Shown: in pieces, positions 54,038-62,481 of the stretch
Position numbering within the stretch: the stretch's first letter is position 1
Layout: each line of letters opens with the position of its first letter
Assembly: GCF_030625865.1 (NCBI RefSeq)
Contig: NZ_DAOUQB010000005.1
Coordinates: forward strand, 1 to 64,000
DNA length: 64,000 bases
Source: Anaerotignum sp.
GTDB taxonomy: Bacteria > Bacillota > Clostridia > Lachnospirales > Anaerotignaceae
Reading direction: 5' to 3'
The notes under the pieces: model-generated
What the model saw: the letters and a program-made list of their open reading frames with translations, nothing else
Told to the model about the DNA's origin: nothing
Database searches by the model: none
Made by a program: the position numbers and the translations under genes

Positions 54038-54284
54038 TGGGTCTATGAATATGTAATAAAGAAAACTGTCTCAGAAAGGAGTTTTTTATTAATCCCGTTT
54101 TTTATTTGTTAATCTAGACATCTTTCAAATATTTTTCGGCATGACACTTTGAGAGGGAATTTGAATAATGTCTATCATTAAACCTGTCTATTCGGGTTCC
54201 TCCTATCAATTCCGCTTATCTTATAAGCTAAAAACTCTGATTTATTCATAATCCTTCTCATCACTCCGTTCTTTCATAGACCCA
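54038..54284. mobile_element. Possible MITE or decayed IS ends, 247 bp
   Basis: TGGGTCTATGAA (54038-54049) and its exact complement TTCATAGACCCA (54273-54284) bound a 247-base non-coding segment between the ammonia-lyase and aldehyde dehydrogenase genes. No transposase is encoded inside. Clear target duplications are not seen, so identity as a miniature element is tentative. It fills nearly the whole 320-base gap. Confidence 0.45.
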
Positions 54285-54306
54285 TTAATCTAAAAAATAG
54301 GTGTTA

Positions 54307-55659
54307 TTACTTTTTAAAAATGCCCGCAGCATCCGGTGCTTTTACATTAAGGGGCATTGCAATTTTAGATACATTAATCAGGTGGATATAGTCTACATTT
54401 CCTGCCAAAATATTATTTCCCCATGTACCACAGCCTTCAGAAACCGCAGGTGCAAGACCATTAGTTGCAGGTCCCCATGCATCCGGTGTGGGCTGGTTCA
54501 CTAACAGACGTGATACAGGCAATTTTTCACCGGCATATCTGATATGTTCCTGATTATTGCTATACAGCCCAGCGGTATGGCCAATCCCCCCGGATTCTTT
54601 CATGTTTGTAACTGCAATATCCACAGCTTCTTCAAAAGTGCCATAGCTCTTCAATACTACAATAGGCCCCATGATTTCCTTATTCAGAACATCTTCCTTG
54701 CCTACCCCATCTGTTTTAACTGCAATTACTTTTGTTGTATTAGGGACAGTAAAACCGGCTTCTTTCGCAAGCACTGGTGCATCTAATCCTAATAAATTAG
54801 AATTTACTTTTCCATCTGTGAATAACGTCTCTCGGAACTTATCTACGTCAGCTTTTTTATCATATAAAGCAACATCTTCTTTTCTTAAAGCATCAAAAAA
54901 CTTGTCTTCACTTTCCTGAGGATAGAGTAACAGATTATCGCCGTCGCAAAGGATACCATTATCACTGGAAACAGCCACAACGGAGAGCTTCGCTGCTGTC
55001 TCAATGTCATAATCTCTATCTAAAATTACAGGAGGGTTACCGGGGCCTACGCCATATGCCGGAGTTCCGCTTGAGTATGCAGCTTTCGTCAGTCCGGGGC
55101 CTCCAGTTGCAACAACTAAATCGCATAATTCCATCAGCTCTCTAGACTTTTCTACTGTAGTATCTTCAACCACTTGAAGTAAATCCTTTGGTGCACCGTT
55201 TTTCTCTAAAACCTCACGAATCAATTCAATCGTTCTGGTTGTTGTTCTTTCTGCACGGGGCGCAGGTGAAACGATGAGCGCATTTTTGCCCTTTAAAGCA
55301 TGCATAAAATTTCCCAATGGTGTAATGGTAGGGTTGGTTGCAGGCGTAATCGCACCAACAACGCCTACTGGGTGTGCAACTTCCATGATGCCCTGCTCGG
55401 GGATTTCATTGATGATACCAACAGATTTTTTATCTTTCAGATAGTCCCAGAAAACAGCAGCTGTATCTGTGTTTTTGCAAATCTTATCTTCGTATTTGCC
55501 CAATCTTGTTTCATCAACAGCCATCTTTGCAAGAGGCTCTGCATTTTCATAAATGATCTTTGCGCTTTCATAAACCAGATGATCAACTTGTTCCTGTGTA
55601 TAATCGCTGATCTCAGCGAATGCTTTTCGTGCATTATCAATCTTTGCTTGAATAGTCAT
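54307..55659 (-). CDS. CoA-acylating aldehyde dehydrogenase
   Basis: A 450-residue member of the CoA-dependent aldehyde dehydrogenase group (SauS/PduP/EutE/AdhE N-terminal type), oxidising an aldehyde to acyl-CoA with NAD. The sequence 'HPVGVVGAITPATNPTITPL' (~94-113) and 'AYSSGTPAYGVGPGNPPVIL' are characteristic, and the catalytic cysteine is in 'SSDNGILCDGDN'. It most resembles sulfoacetaldehyde dehydrogenases of the acylating type among those I remember, but specificity is not safe. ATG at 55659 is preferred over 55665 because of ribosome-site spacing. It ends the operon led by the NSS transporter gene and precedes the ammonia-lyase gene. Confidence 0.87.
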   Translation of the reverse strand: MTIQAKIDNARKAFAEISDYTQEQVDHLVYESAKIIYENAEPLAKMAVDETRLGKYEDKICKNTDTAAVFWDYLKDKKSVGIINEIPEQGIMEVAHPVGVVGAITPATNPTITPLGNFMHALKGKNALIVSPAPRAERTTTRTIELIREVLEKNGAPKDLLQVVEDTTVEKSRELMELCDLVVATGGPGLTKAAYSSGTPAYGVGPGNPPVILDRDYDIETAAKLSVVAVSSDNGILCDGDNLLLYPQESEDKFFDALRKEDVALYDKKADVDKFRETLFTDGKVNSNLLGLDAPVLAKEAGFTVPNTTKVIAVKTDGVGKEDVLNKEIMGPIVVLKSYGTFEEAVDIAVTNMKESGGIGHTAGLYSNNQEHIRYAGEKLPVSRLLVNQPTPDAWGPATNGLAPAVSEGCGTWGNNILAGNVDYIHLINVSKIAMPLNVKAPDAAGIFKK

Positions 55660-55699
55660 ATTCATTCTCCTTTTTTATTTCTTATCTGAAGTTATAAAA

Positions 55700-56491
55700 T
55701 TAAATCCAACCGTTGTATGGTCTTTGGGTTGTTGCATTATGAAGCCAATTAATTAAGGTAATAAAATCAAATACCGGTAATTGTGTCGCTTCCTGCACCG
55801 CATAAGCATAGGGTGGCATATCACTGCATTCCAGCAAAATGGCCCCTAAATCATCATTTTCTTCCACTAATTCCCGAGCGAGTGCTACAATTTCTTCTTT
55901 CGCAATACTATTATCAAAATAGCCCCTCATATTAACAACGGTAGCAAACTCTTTTGTCTTTAAAGCATCCTTAATTATAAGATTGTCTTTGTTTACCACT
56001 CCGCAACTCTCTAAAAGCGCATCCGTCATAGAGTCTTTATTTGCAGTTAAGATTCCGATTTTCTGTCCCGGTTTAATTAATGTTTGAATCCACGGTATCT
56101 GCACTAAACTACTCATGGCAACAGGAACATCAACTGCCTCACGAACTTGCTTCTGATAATTTCCAAAGAAACCACAAGCGCTGCAAATGGCTCTTACCCC
56201 TTCGTTTTCAACCATAGATTTCGCCGCCGAAATAATGTCATCCAAAATCGTAGGATCATTATTAAAAAGGCGATCATTTGTTAAATTGGAAACGGCTTTC
56301 ATTCTAACCGGAAAATTATACGTATATGCATTCACTACATTTCCCGGTAAAATTGGGTAATTAATGTTTTCTATATATACAATCCCGACTGCATACCCCG
56401 CCACTTGTTGTCCTTGTATCCCTTTGTAAAAACCTCCGTCACTGCCATGTGTTAAATAACCATAACGCCTTCCGTCCATATATTTACTCAT
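55700..56491 (-). CDS. Asp/Glu/hydantoin racemase-family protein
   Basis: A 263-residue cofactor-independent racemase-fold protein. The two candidate catalytic cysteines are in 'AICSACGFFGNYQKQV' (~95-110) and 'AILLECSDMPPYAYAV' (~219-234). AGGAGG precedes the ATG. The family includes aspartate, glutamate and hydantoin racemases and maleate isomerases. It lies 25 bases downstream of the DapA-family gene and 40 bases upstream of the aldehyde dehydrogenase gene. It may interconvert L and D forms of the substrate for the flavin dehydrogenase, standing in for a proline-racemase-type epimerase, but this is inference. Confidence 0.78.
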   Translation of the reverse strand: MSKYMDGRRYGYLTHGSDGGFYKGIQGQQVAGYAVGIVYIENINYPILPGNVVNAYTYNFPVRMKAVSNLTNDRLFNNDPTILDDIISAAKSMVENEGVRAICSACGFFGNYQKQVREAVDVPVAMSSLVQIPWIQTLIKPGQKIGILTANKDSMTDALLESCGVVNKDNLIIKDALKTKEFATVVNMRGYFDNSIAKEEIVALARELVEENDDLGAILLECSDMPPYAYAVQEATQLPVFDFITLINWLHNATTQRPYNGWI

Positions 56492-56516
56492 ACAAGACCT
56501 CCTCTGTCGAGAATCT

Positions 56517-57413
56517 TTATTTTACTTTGTAACCAAGTTTTTTAAGTTCTTCACGCATTTTTGCTCTTATTTCATCACTGGGCTGTGTAAGAGGCTTTCT
56601 TACAATACCTCCCGGTAAACCAATGGCATCCAAACCAGCCTTTACTGGACCCGGATATGGCTCTGCTTCCATTAAATCATAAAAGGGAACAAGTTTTTGA
56701 TTCAATTCTGCTGCTGCTCTAAAATCATTTTTAACAACTGCCAAATCATACATCTCTCTCATTTCCTTTGGTAAAAGATTAAAAAGAATAGAAAATGCAC
56801 TCTTGGAGCCCAGTGAATATGTGGGCATAAGAAGATGTTCTTCCGCCTCCATAACAGCAAAATCCGGAATATCGTTTACTGCTGCATATGTTTGGCTTGT
56901 ATGACGCTCATCAATGGTTTCTTTTACAGCAACGATATTATCAATCAATGCCAATCTACGGATAAATTCAGGAGAGAGTTCAACGCAAGTTGGACCGGGA
57001 TTATGATAAATTACAATGCCAATTTTAGAGCCTTCTGCGATTTCTTTGAAGAATTCATAAATGCCTTCTTCACTTGTCTGCTGATAAAATGGCGGCAGTA
57101 CCAAACCCCATTTTGCTCCACAATCAGCTGCATAATTTGTCAATTCAATGGTTTCTTTTGCTGTGTATTCCCCCGTTCCTGCCATAACAGGGACTCTACC
57201 ATTGGCAATCTCACAGCCTTTTTTAATAAGCTCTTTTCTTTCTTCCAACGACATCATATGATATTCGCCGGTACTTCCTCCAACCAAGATTCCATGCATT
57301 CCATTTTCGATTGTGTAATCAATAATGGTCTTATATGCATCAAAATTGATGCTTTCATCTGCATGAAATGGGGTAACCAGTGGTACAAATAATCCAATTG
57401 GTGCTTTGCTCAT
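56517..57413 (-). CDS. DapA/HpaI-superfamily lyase or deaminase (DHDPS family)
   Basis: A 298-residue class I lyase of the dihydrodipicolinate synthase/N-acetylneuraminate lyase family. 'GILVGGSTGEYHMMSLEERK' (~35-54) is the G-G-S-T-G-E motif, 'IVIYHNPGPTCVELS' carries the tyrosine (~132-146), and the Schiff-base lysine is in 'IVAVKETIDERH' (~158-169). The family includes the deaminase of 1-pyrroline-4-hydroxy-2-carboxylate in D-hydroxyproline catabolism. That activity matches the dehydrogenase genes next door, but aldolase alternatives (4-hydroxy-2-oxo acids) cannot be excluded. Confidence 0.87.
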   Translation of the reverse strand: MSKAPIGLFVPLVTPFHADESINFDAYKTIIDYTIENGMHGILVGGSTGEYHMMSLEERKELIKKGCEIANGRVPVMAGTGEYTAKETIELTNYAADCGAKWGLVLPPFYQQTSEEGIYEFFKEIAEGSKIGIVIYHNPGPTCVELSPEFIRRLALIDNIVAVKETIDERHTSQTYAAVNDIPDFAVMEAEEHLLMPTYSLGSKSAFSILFNLLPKEMREMYDLAVVKNDFRAAAELNQKLVPFYDLMEAEPYPGPVKAGLDAIGLPGGIVRKPLTQPSDEIRAKMREELKKLGYKVK

Positions 57414-57444
57414 AATTCATTCCTCCTAATATGTAAAAAATATT

Positions 57445-58611
57445 TTATTTGTAACGACTAAAGCTAAAGGGTGTAACATCCATACAAGGTTCTTCGCCTG
57501 CAATCATTTCAGAAATCAATCTTCCCGTTAAAGGTGCCATGGAAATACCATCCCCTTCATGCCCTGCGGCAATATAATATCCAGGAATTTCTTTCACATG
57601 TGTAATCAAAGGCAAATGTTCTTCGATAAACGGTCTAACACCTGCGTAAGAACGGATACAGTTTATATTCTTCAAAATAGGAAAGAAACGAACTGCTCTC
57701 TTGGCAATTACACGAATAATATCAATCTCTGCATCTACATCATATCCATCAAAGTTACGGCTACTGCCAATAAGTACGTTATTTCCTGCGGAAGGTTCGA
57801 TGGTAAAAGCAACATTATATTTTTCAACTTCAGGATCTCTTTCGCATTGAATATCGTCAAACTTAGATACCATATAGCCAAATTCATGAATTTTTTGCTT
57901 ACAAATCGGGAAGCCTGCGCCTGAAATTAAAATAACTCCCTTTCTTGGTTTAATAGGAATATCAATTCCAACCATTTTTCCGATTTCGGGTGCCCAAACA
58001 CCACAACAATTCACCACTTTATTTGTCTTAAGAATCCCATTATCTGTCTCTACACCAACTACGTTATTATCAGCATCACGCCTAATATCCGTTACCGTTG
58101 TGTGTGTGTAAACATCTAGACCTTTTCCTTGAACCGCATCCACAAAGGCAAAGCATAGCTTGTAGGGATTCACTCCGCAACATTCATGGCTAAACAAACC
58201 ACCTTTTAAATCTGTTGCAAGGAAAGGTTCTTTCTCCAAAAGTTCCTCAGGATTTAAAATATCGATGGCATAGCCTTCTGCAATTAAATCATTTGCATAT
58301 TTTGTTGCAATTTCCATTTCCTGATCCGTTTCACAAAGGTGCAAGCTACCATTTTGGTGGAATTCAAAATCATAATTCAATTCTTTTTCCAACTCTTTGA
58401 ATCTTTGGATGCTGGCATAGCCCATTGCGGCATCAATGCCGGGCATTTTGTCGGGAATAAGAGCTACGGCATCACAATGACTGGATGTTTCTCGTGCAAG
58501 ATCCTTTTTTTCAACAAGCGCAACTTGAAAGCCCTTTTTTACAAGATGGTATGCACAACTTGTACCAATTACACCAGCTCCAACAATTACAACATCATAA
58601 GTCTTATTCAT
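57445..58611 (-). CDS. FAD-dependent amino acid dehydrogenase, DadA/LhpB-like subunit
   Basis: A 388-residue D-amino acid oxidase/glycine oxidase-like flavoprotein. The FAD loop 'DVVIVGAGVIGTSCAYHLVK' (~6-25) opens it and 'YYIAAGHEGDGISMAPLTGR' near the end is typical of the DAO family. ATG at 58611 has AGGAGGTG upstream and overlaps the end of the preceding iron-sulfur gene by 8 bases. Together with the three following-upstream genes it fits the multi-subunit D-hydroxyproline or proline dehydrogenases (LhpBEF, PDH alpha-beta-gamma-delta), where this subunit oxidises the amino acid. The substrate could be a cyclic, N-methylated or D-amino acid. Confidence 0.87.
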   Translation of the reverse strand: MNKTYDVVIVGAGVIGTSCAYHLVKKGFQVALVEKKDLARETSSHCDAVALIPDKMPGIDAAMGYASIQRFKELEKELNYDFEFHQNGSLHLCETDQEMEIATKYANDLIAEGYAIDILNPEELLEKEPFLATDLKGGLFSHECCGVNPYKLCFAFVDAVQGKGLDVYTHTTVTDIRRDADNNVVGVETDNGILKTNKVVNCCGVWAPEIGKMVGIDIPIKPRKGVILISGAGFPICKQKIHEFGYMVSKFDDIQCERDPEVEKYNVAFTIEPSAGNNVLIGSSRNFDGYDVDAEIDIIRVIAKRAVRFFPILKNINCIRSYAGVRPFIEEHLPLITHVKEIPGYYIAAGHEGDGISMAPLTGRLISEMIAGEEPCMDVTPFSFSRYK

Positions 58612-59410
58612 CCAGATCACCTCCTAATGTTCCAAAAGTGACTGGCCGTTGTGGTGTTCTTGGTGTTGAAAATCCAATATCAGCTGGGCTATTTCCTAAT
58701 TCCTGGCGGATGATTTGGTTGACAAGCGCTTCACAAGTACGTCCCTGGCACAGCCCCATCCCTGCTCTTGTACGCAATTTGACACCCGTAATATCCGTCG
58801 CACCTTGTCGAATTGCCTCTCTGATCTCTCCAGCCGTAATTTCTTCACAGCGGCAAACCAAAACATCATCAGCTAATTTTTCTGACATAATTTCTTCTTT
58901 ACTTGACTGATGTTGTTTATCACGATAAATACTTCTTACTTCATCAACATATTCAATCGGTACTTCCAAGGTAATAACGGTAGTTCTGTCTGCCTTTTGT
59001 GTATTTGTTATTTTTAAAATTTTTCCTTCGCATACGTGTTTCCCGCCTCTGTTTGCCGCTTTAACGATATCATCTACTTTAAAGGAATGGTTATATTCAT
59101 AAGGAAAAGTAACTTTTCCATAGCTGTCAGAATAAGATTTATCCAACACAAATATTGCAAGACCTGAGCAAGCAGAAACGCACGTGGTGCAGCCATTACA
59201 TTTATTCACATCTATTTTGGGAAGATTTGAAATATTTTCTCCAATATGAATTGCTTTAAAAGGACAAGCAGTTTCACATGGGTTGCAAGGGATATCCTGA
59301 ACACATTCAGCCACTGCAACAGGGCCTTTTTTCATTCTTTCTTCTGACGGGTAGCGTCCCATTTCAACTAAATCTGCTTTTGTCAGAATGCCAGTTTCAC
59401 TCAACTTCAT
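58604..59410 (-). CDS. Iron-sulfur subunit with 2x[4Fe-4S] and a BFD-like [2Fe-2S] domain
   Basis: A 268-residue electron-transfer protein. Cysteine motifs 'CNPCETACPFKAI' (~42-54) and 'CNGCTTCVSACSGLAI' (~71-86) build two [4Fe-4S] clusters. Later 'CRCEEITAGEIREAI' (~188-202) with 'GMGLCQGRTC' (~218-227) is the bacterioferritin-associated-ferredoxin-like [2Fe-2S] domain found in HcnB/LhpE-type dehydrogenase partners. In many relatives this domain is fused to the FAD/NAD subunit; here it stands apart with a ferredoxin part. It overlaps the DadA-like gene by 8 bases and lies 11 bases after the FAD/NAD subunit gene. Confidence 0.88.
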   Translation of the reverse strand: MKLSETGILTKADLVEMGRYPSEERMKKGPVAVAECVQDIPCNPCETACPFKAIHIGENISNLPKIDVNKCNGCTTCVSACSGLAIFVLDKSYSDSYGKVTFPYEYNHSFKVDDIVKAANRGGKHVCEGKILKITNTQKADRTTVITLEVPIEYVDEVRSIYRDKQHQSSKEEIMSEKLADDVLVCRCEEITAGEIREAIRQGATDITGVKLRTRAGMGLCQGRTCEALVNQIIRQELGNSPADIGFSTPRTPQRPVTFGTLGGDLDE

Positions 59411-59421
59411 CTGTCATCACC

Positions 59422-60537
59422 TCAACCTTCCATCACTTTTTTGTACTCTAGTAACTGTCTTTCTTTTGCCGCTGTACGTTCTGCGCCATGAGCTCCCTCA
59501 CGCAACCCCGCTAATCGTCCCCACGCCTCTTTTTTCATTTGTTCCGCTTTATCTTCTTCTAAATAACCTAACGCTTGTGCAATTGCAATGCCGCAGACTT
59601 TTCCTTCTTCGATTGCAGTGTTAGCCTCTTCTACACCGGAAGCATCACCAGCAACATAAACATCCTTGGTTGTCGTTTCCATGCTGTAATTATGGCATGG
59701 TGCCCATCCCCCTAAGAATCTATCATTCATCAAATGACAGTTGCCCATGTAGCTCATTCCGATTAATGGCTTTAATCCCGCACCGATGGTAATAGTATCA
59801 ACATCCAAAGTGATCTCTGTCCCCGGTTCTGTAGACCAATCAGGATTCACTTTAGCAATAACTGCTTTGTTTACTCTCTCATCCCCGCTAGCCTCCACAA
59901 TTGTATAGCCAGTGTAAATAGGAATCCCCTCTCTTGTCAGCTTTGACGCATGCACGGCATAGCCGTTAATTTTGGGCTGTGCTTCAACAATTCCAACAAT
60001 TTCAGCACCTGCTTGCATTAATTGATAGGAAACAATCAAACCAACATTTCCTGAGCCAATCATAAGAACCTTTTTTCCCGGAAGAACTCTATGGAAATTA
60101 GCCATAGTTTGCGCCGCACCGGCACCCATTACTCCGGGTAATGTCCAGCCGGGAAAACGAACTGCATTTTCCGATGCACCCGTAGCAATCACAATTTTCT
60201 TTGCTTGAATTTTTTCTAGCTTATGCTCTGTAAGATTCTTTTTCACATCTATCGCTACAACATTATCCTTATACATACCAATGACAAGGCTATTCAGCCA
60301 TATATCTACGCCAAGTTTCTCACAGCGCTCAAGCAATTCCTGCCCGATATTCATACCTCTAATCCCTGCACGATGCATACTTGAACCAAAAAATTTATGT
60401 ATCTGTTTAAAAAGCTGTCCGCCCGCTTTCTCATTGGCATCAACAATAACAACCTTGACACCTGCCTCTGCCGCTTCAATTGCTGCCGAAAGTCCGGCTG
60501 GGCCACCACCTATAACAAGCATTTCACATTGTTTCAT
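59422..60537 (-). CDS. FAD/NAD(P)-dependent oxidoreductase subunit (HcnB/LhpE-like)
   Basis: A 371-residue disulfide-reductase-fold flavoprotein with two dinucleotide loops: 'VIGGGPAGLSAAIEAAEAG' (~8-26) for FAD and 'VLMIGSGNVGLIVSYQLMQA' (~154-173) for NAD(P). It ends without the C-terminal BFD domain usual in HcnB proteins; that domain is in the next gene. It shares ATGA with the upstream 2Fe-2S gene (4-base overlap). It likely shuttles electrons between the amino acid oxidising subunit and NAD or another acceptor. Confidence 0.9.
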   Translation of the reverse strand: MKQCEMLVIGGGPAGLSAAIEAAEAGVKVVIVDANEKAGGQLFKQIHKFFGSSMHRAGIRGMNIGQELLERCEKLGVDIWLNSLVIGMYKDNVVAIDVKKNLTEHKLEKIQAKKIVIATGASENAVRFPGWTLPGVMGAGAAQTMANFHRVLPGKKVLMIGSGNVGLIVSYQLMQAGAEIVGIVEAQPKINGYAVHASKLTREGIPIYTGYTIVEASGDERVNKAVIAKVNPDWSTEPGTEITLDVDTITIGAGLKPLIGMSYMGNCHLMNDRFLGGWAPCHNYSMETTTKDVYVAGDASGVEEANTAIEEGKVCGIAIAQALGYLEEDKAEQMKKEAWGRLAGLREGAHGAERTAAKERQLLEYKKVMEG

Positions 60538-60851
60538 TTGTCACCCCTCCAGCTTCCTAAACCATCTTGCACATCTACTGTCATTCCTTCTTCCACCGGC
60601 GTAATACATGTACGAACACCAGGGATTCCGTTGACAACCATCATACAGTCAGTGCATTGACCTATTCCGCAAAAAATCCCACGTGGTTCATGTTTTTTTG
60701 CTGTATAACGGTTAACAATTATCCCCTCCGCCAACAATGCTGCCAGAATCATTTCGCCTTTTTTTGCCTTCATGGGTTTTCCATTCACAATGATATTTAC
60801 CCATTCAATATTTTGCATCTCACCTAAAACAGGATGCGAAACTACTCTCAT
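60534..60851 (-). CDS. [2Fe-2S] ferredoxin-like subunit (HcnA/LhpF type)
   Basis: A 105-residue protein with a plant-type [2Fe-2S] motif: 'GIFCGIGQCTDCMMVVNGIP' (~58-77) and a fourth cysteine in 'VRTCITPV'. Such Fer2_4 proteins are the small subunit of hydrogen cyanide synthase-like and hydroxyproline dehydrogenase complexes. AAGGAG precedes the ATG. Its stop overlaps the start of the FAD/NAD subunit gene, confirming a joint complex. Confidence 0.92.
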   Translation of the reverse strand: MRVVSHPVLGEMQNIEWVNIIVNGKPMKAKKGEMILAALLAEGIIVNRYTAKKHEPRGIFCGIGQCTDCMMVVNGIPGVRTCITPVEEGMTVDVQDGLGSWRGDK

Positions 60852-60887
60852 AAAAAAGCTCCTTCCTATATTTCGTTAAAATTTATA

Positions 60888-61004
60888 TTATTCTTCTTCA
60901 GAATGCTTCTCTCCAGTAGTGATGCATTTAAAAAGAAGATATCCTGCACTGCCGTAAAGCAAAAGAACTATTAAAGTTAAAGTAATAATTGTACTTGTTG
61001 ACAT
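60888..61004 (-). CDS. MetS-like small membrane subunit of the NSS transporter
   Basis: A 38-residue protein with one hydrophobic helix ('TIITLTLIVLLLYGSAGYLL', residues 5-24) and a charged, acidic tail (GEKHSEEE). ATG at 61004 follows GGAGG at a spacing of 9 bases. It lies 54 bases downstream of an NSS-family transporter gene. NSS transporters of the MetP type are accompanied by such a micropeptide (MetS), needed for activity. The pairing and size support the call although the sequence is too short for a firm family match. Confidence 0.75.
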   Translation of the reverse strand: MSTSTIITLTLIVLLLYGSAGYLLFKCITTGEKHSEEE

Positions 61005-61058
61005 ATTTGTTTTCCTCCTTCTTAACTTAACAGCATTAATAAGAAAACTTATCAGTAA

Positions 61059-62387
61059 TTATAAAAATGGAAATAGTGAATTAAGCATCATGATTAGCAT
61101 AATTGGAATGGCCACAAATTTTGTAAAGTATGTATACCATTTTCCAAGCTGAATATCACTTGTCGGATTAAGATATTCCGTTCTGATTCTTTCAACACCA
61201 AATACCCAGCCGAATACAATTGCACCAACACCTGCACTTACTATAAACACATAATTTCCCGATACCATGTTCCAGAAGTCGAAAAATGCTGTGCTGTAAA
61301 CCGCTATTACTGCCGCAATAACATTCAAACCGCCAAAAATAAAAACTGTCTTTAATCTGCTCCAGTTGAAGCTGCCTATGAAGGATGCCACAATAACCTC
61401 AAGCTGTGCAATCGCTGAAGTAATACCTGCAAAGAATATTGCAACAAATACAAGTACCCCAAGCAATGCGCCGGCCGGAAGCAATTCGAAGAGAGAAGGA
61501 AGTACAACGAAAATCAACTTAGAACCGGATTCCGGGTTCAACCCCATGGCGATGCAGGCAGGAATAATTGCCATACCCGCTAGTACACCAATGCTTGTGT
61601 CAAGGAGTGCAACTGTCAGCATATTCATTGTTACATCGCTTTTTTTATTCAAATGACTTCCGTATGTAAGGATGCATCCGGCACCAACACCAACCGAGAA
61701 ACATGCCTGACCCATGGCCGCTACCCACACATCAAAACTAAGTAATTTTGAAAAATCAGGTTTGAACATAAACTCGTAACCCGCTTCAATGCCATCAATA
61801 AAGAAAACACCAAATAAAATTGCGATTAAAAGGAATGCAATCATAAGAGGCATCATAACCTTACTAACGGCCTCAATCCCTTTTTCAACCCCTTTGTAAA
61901 CAACAAAACTTACAAAAAGTACAAGAACTACTGATATTATTGCAAGAAGTGCGTAGTTAGCAGTTAACTTATCATAAATTTCTACTGCCGGAACTGTATT
62001 CCACATACTTGTTGCACTAGCAAATGCAAAAAAAACACTTGCGCCTACTATAAAAAAGAAATAAAAGTTCATTGAATAATAACCAAAAGAAAAAAGTCCA
62101 CCGACCGCCCTACCAGCTTTCCTGCTGCGTAGTGTTTCAGAATATACATCAATAAGACCTTTGCCAAATCCTTTACCAATACCACATTCCATAATAGCAA
62201 GAGGCACAACTACAATAACAATACAAAGTAAATAAGCAAGAACGAAGGCACCTCCACCATATTGTCCAACCATATAAGGAAAACGCCATACATTTCCCAT
62301 ACCAACACACATACCTGCCATCGACATTATGGCACCAAATCGTCCTGCATAACTTTCTGCTCTTCCATTTGCATTTGAATTACTCAC
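61059..62387 (-). CDS. Sodium-dependent transporter, NSS (SLC6-like) family
   Basis: A 442-residue carrier with 11 or 12 membrane segments. 'MCVGMGNVWRFPYMVGQYGG' (~27-46) is the unwound TM1 that binds sodium and substrate in LeuT-type transporters, and 'GQACFSVGVGAGCILTYGSH' (~224-243) is the TM6 equivalent. The start is GTG with AGGGG about 9 bases upstream. It heads the operon that continues with the MetS-like peptide and the dehydrogenase subunits, so it likely imports their amino acid or amine substrate with Na+. Confidence 0.92.
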   Translation of the reverse strand: MSNSNANGRAESYAGRFGAIMSMAGMCVGMGNVWRFPYMVGQYGGGAFVLAYLLCIVIVVVPLAIMECGIGKGFGKGLIDVYSETLRSRKAGRAVGGLFSFGYYSMNFYFFFIVGASVFFAFASATSMWNTVPAVEIYDKLTANYALLAIISVVLVLFVSFVVYKGVEKGIEAVSKVMMPLMIAFLLIAILFGVFFIDGIEAGYEFMFKPDFSKLLSFDVWVAAMGQACFSVGVGAGCILTYGSHLNKKSDVTMNMLTVALLDTSIGVLAGMAIIPACIAMGLNPESGSKLIFVVLPSLFELLPAGALLGVLVFVAIFFAGITSAIAQLEVIVASFIGSFNWSRLKTVFIFGGLNVIAAVIAVYSTAFFDFWNMVSGNYVFIVSAGVGAIVFGWVFGVERIRTEYLNPTSDIQLGKWYTYFTKFVAIPIMLIMMLNSLFPFL

Positions 62388-62481
62388 TTACATTTCCCCT
62401 TTCAAATTAATTCTTAAAAGTAAAATATTTTTTGCTTTTACATCAGGGTTTTCTAAAAGACATTAGAAATGTCACAGCATC

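Noticed and set aside
56835..57392. 185-codon plus-strand open frame inside the DapA-family gene
   Set aside because: Antisense shadow of a clear lyase gene, rich in Phe and Cys, with no motif of its own.
54307..62387. Taurine degradation by TauXY-type dehydrogenase with sulfoacetaldehyde dehydrogenase
   Set aside because: The aldehyde dehydrogenase resembles SauS and NSS carriers can move taurine, but the DapA-family and racemase genes have no role in that route, so it was not preferred.
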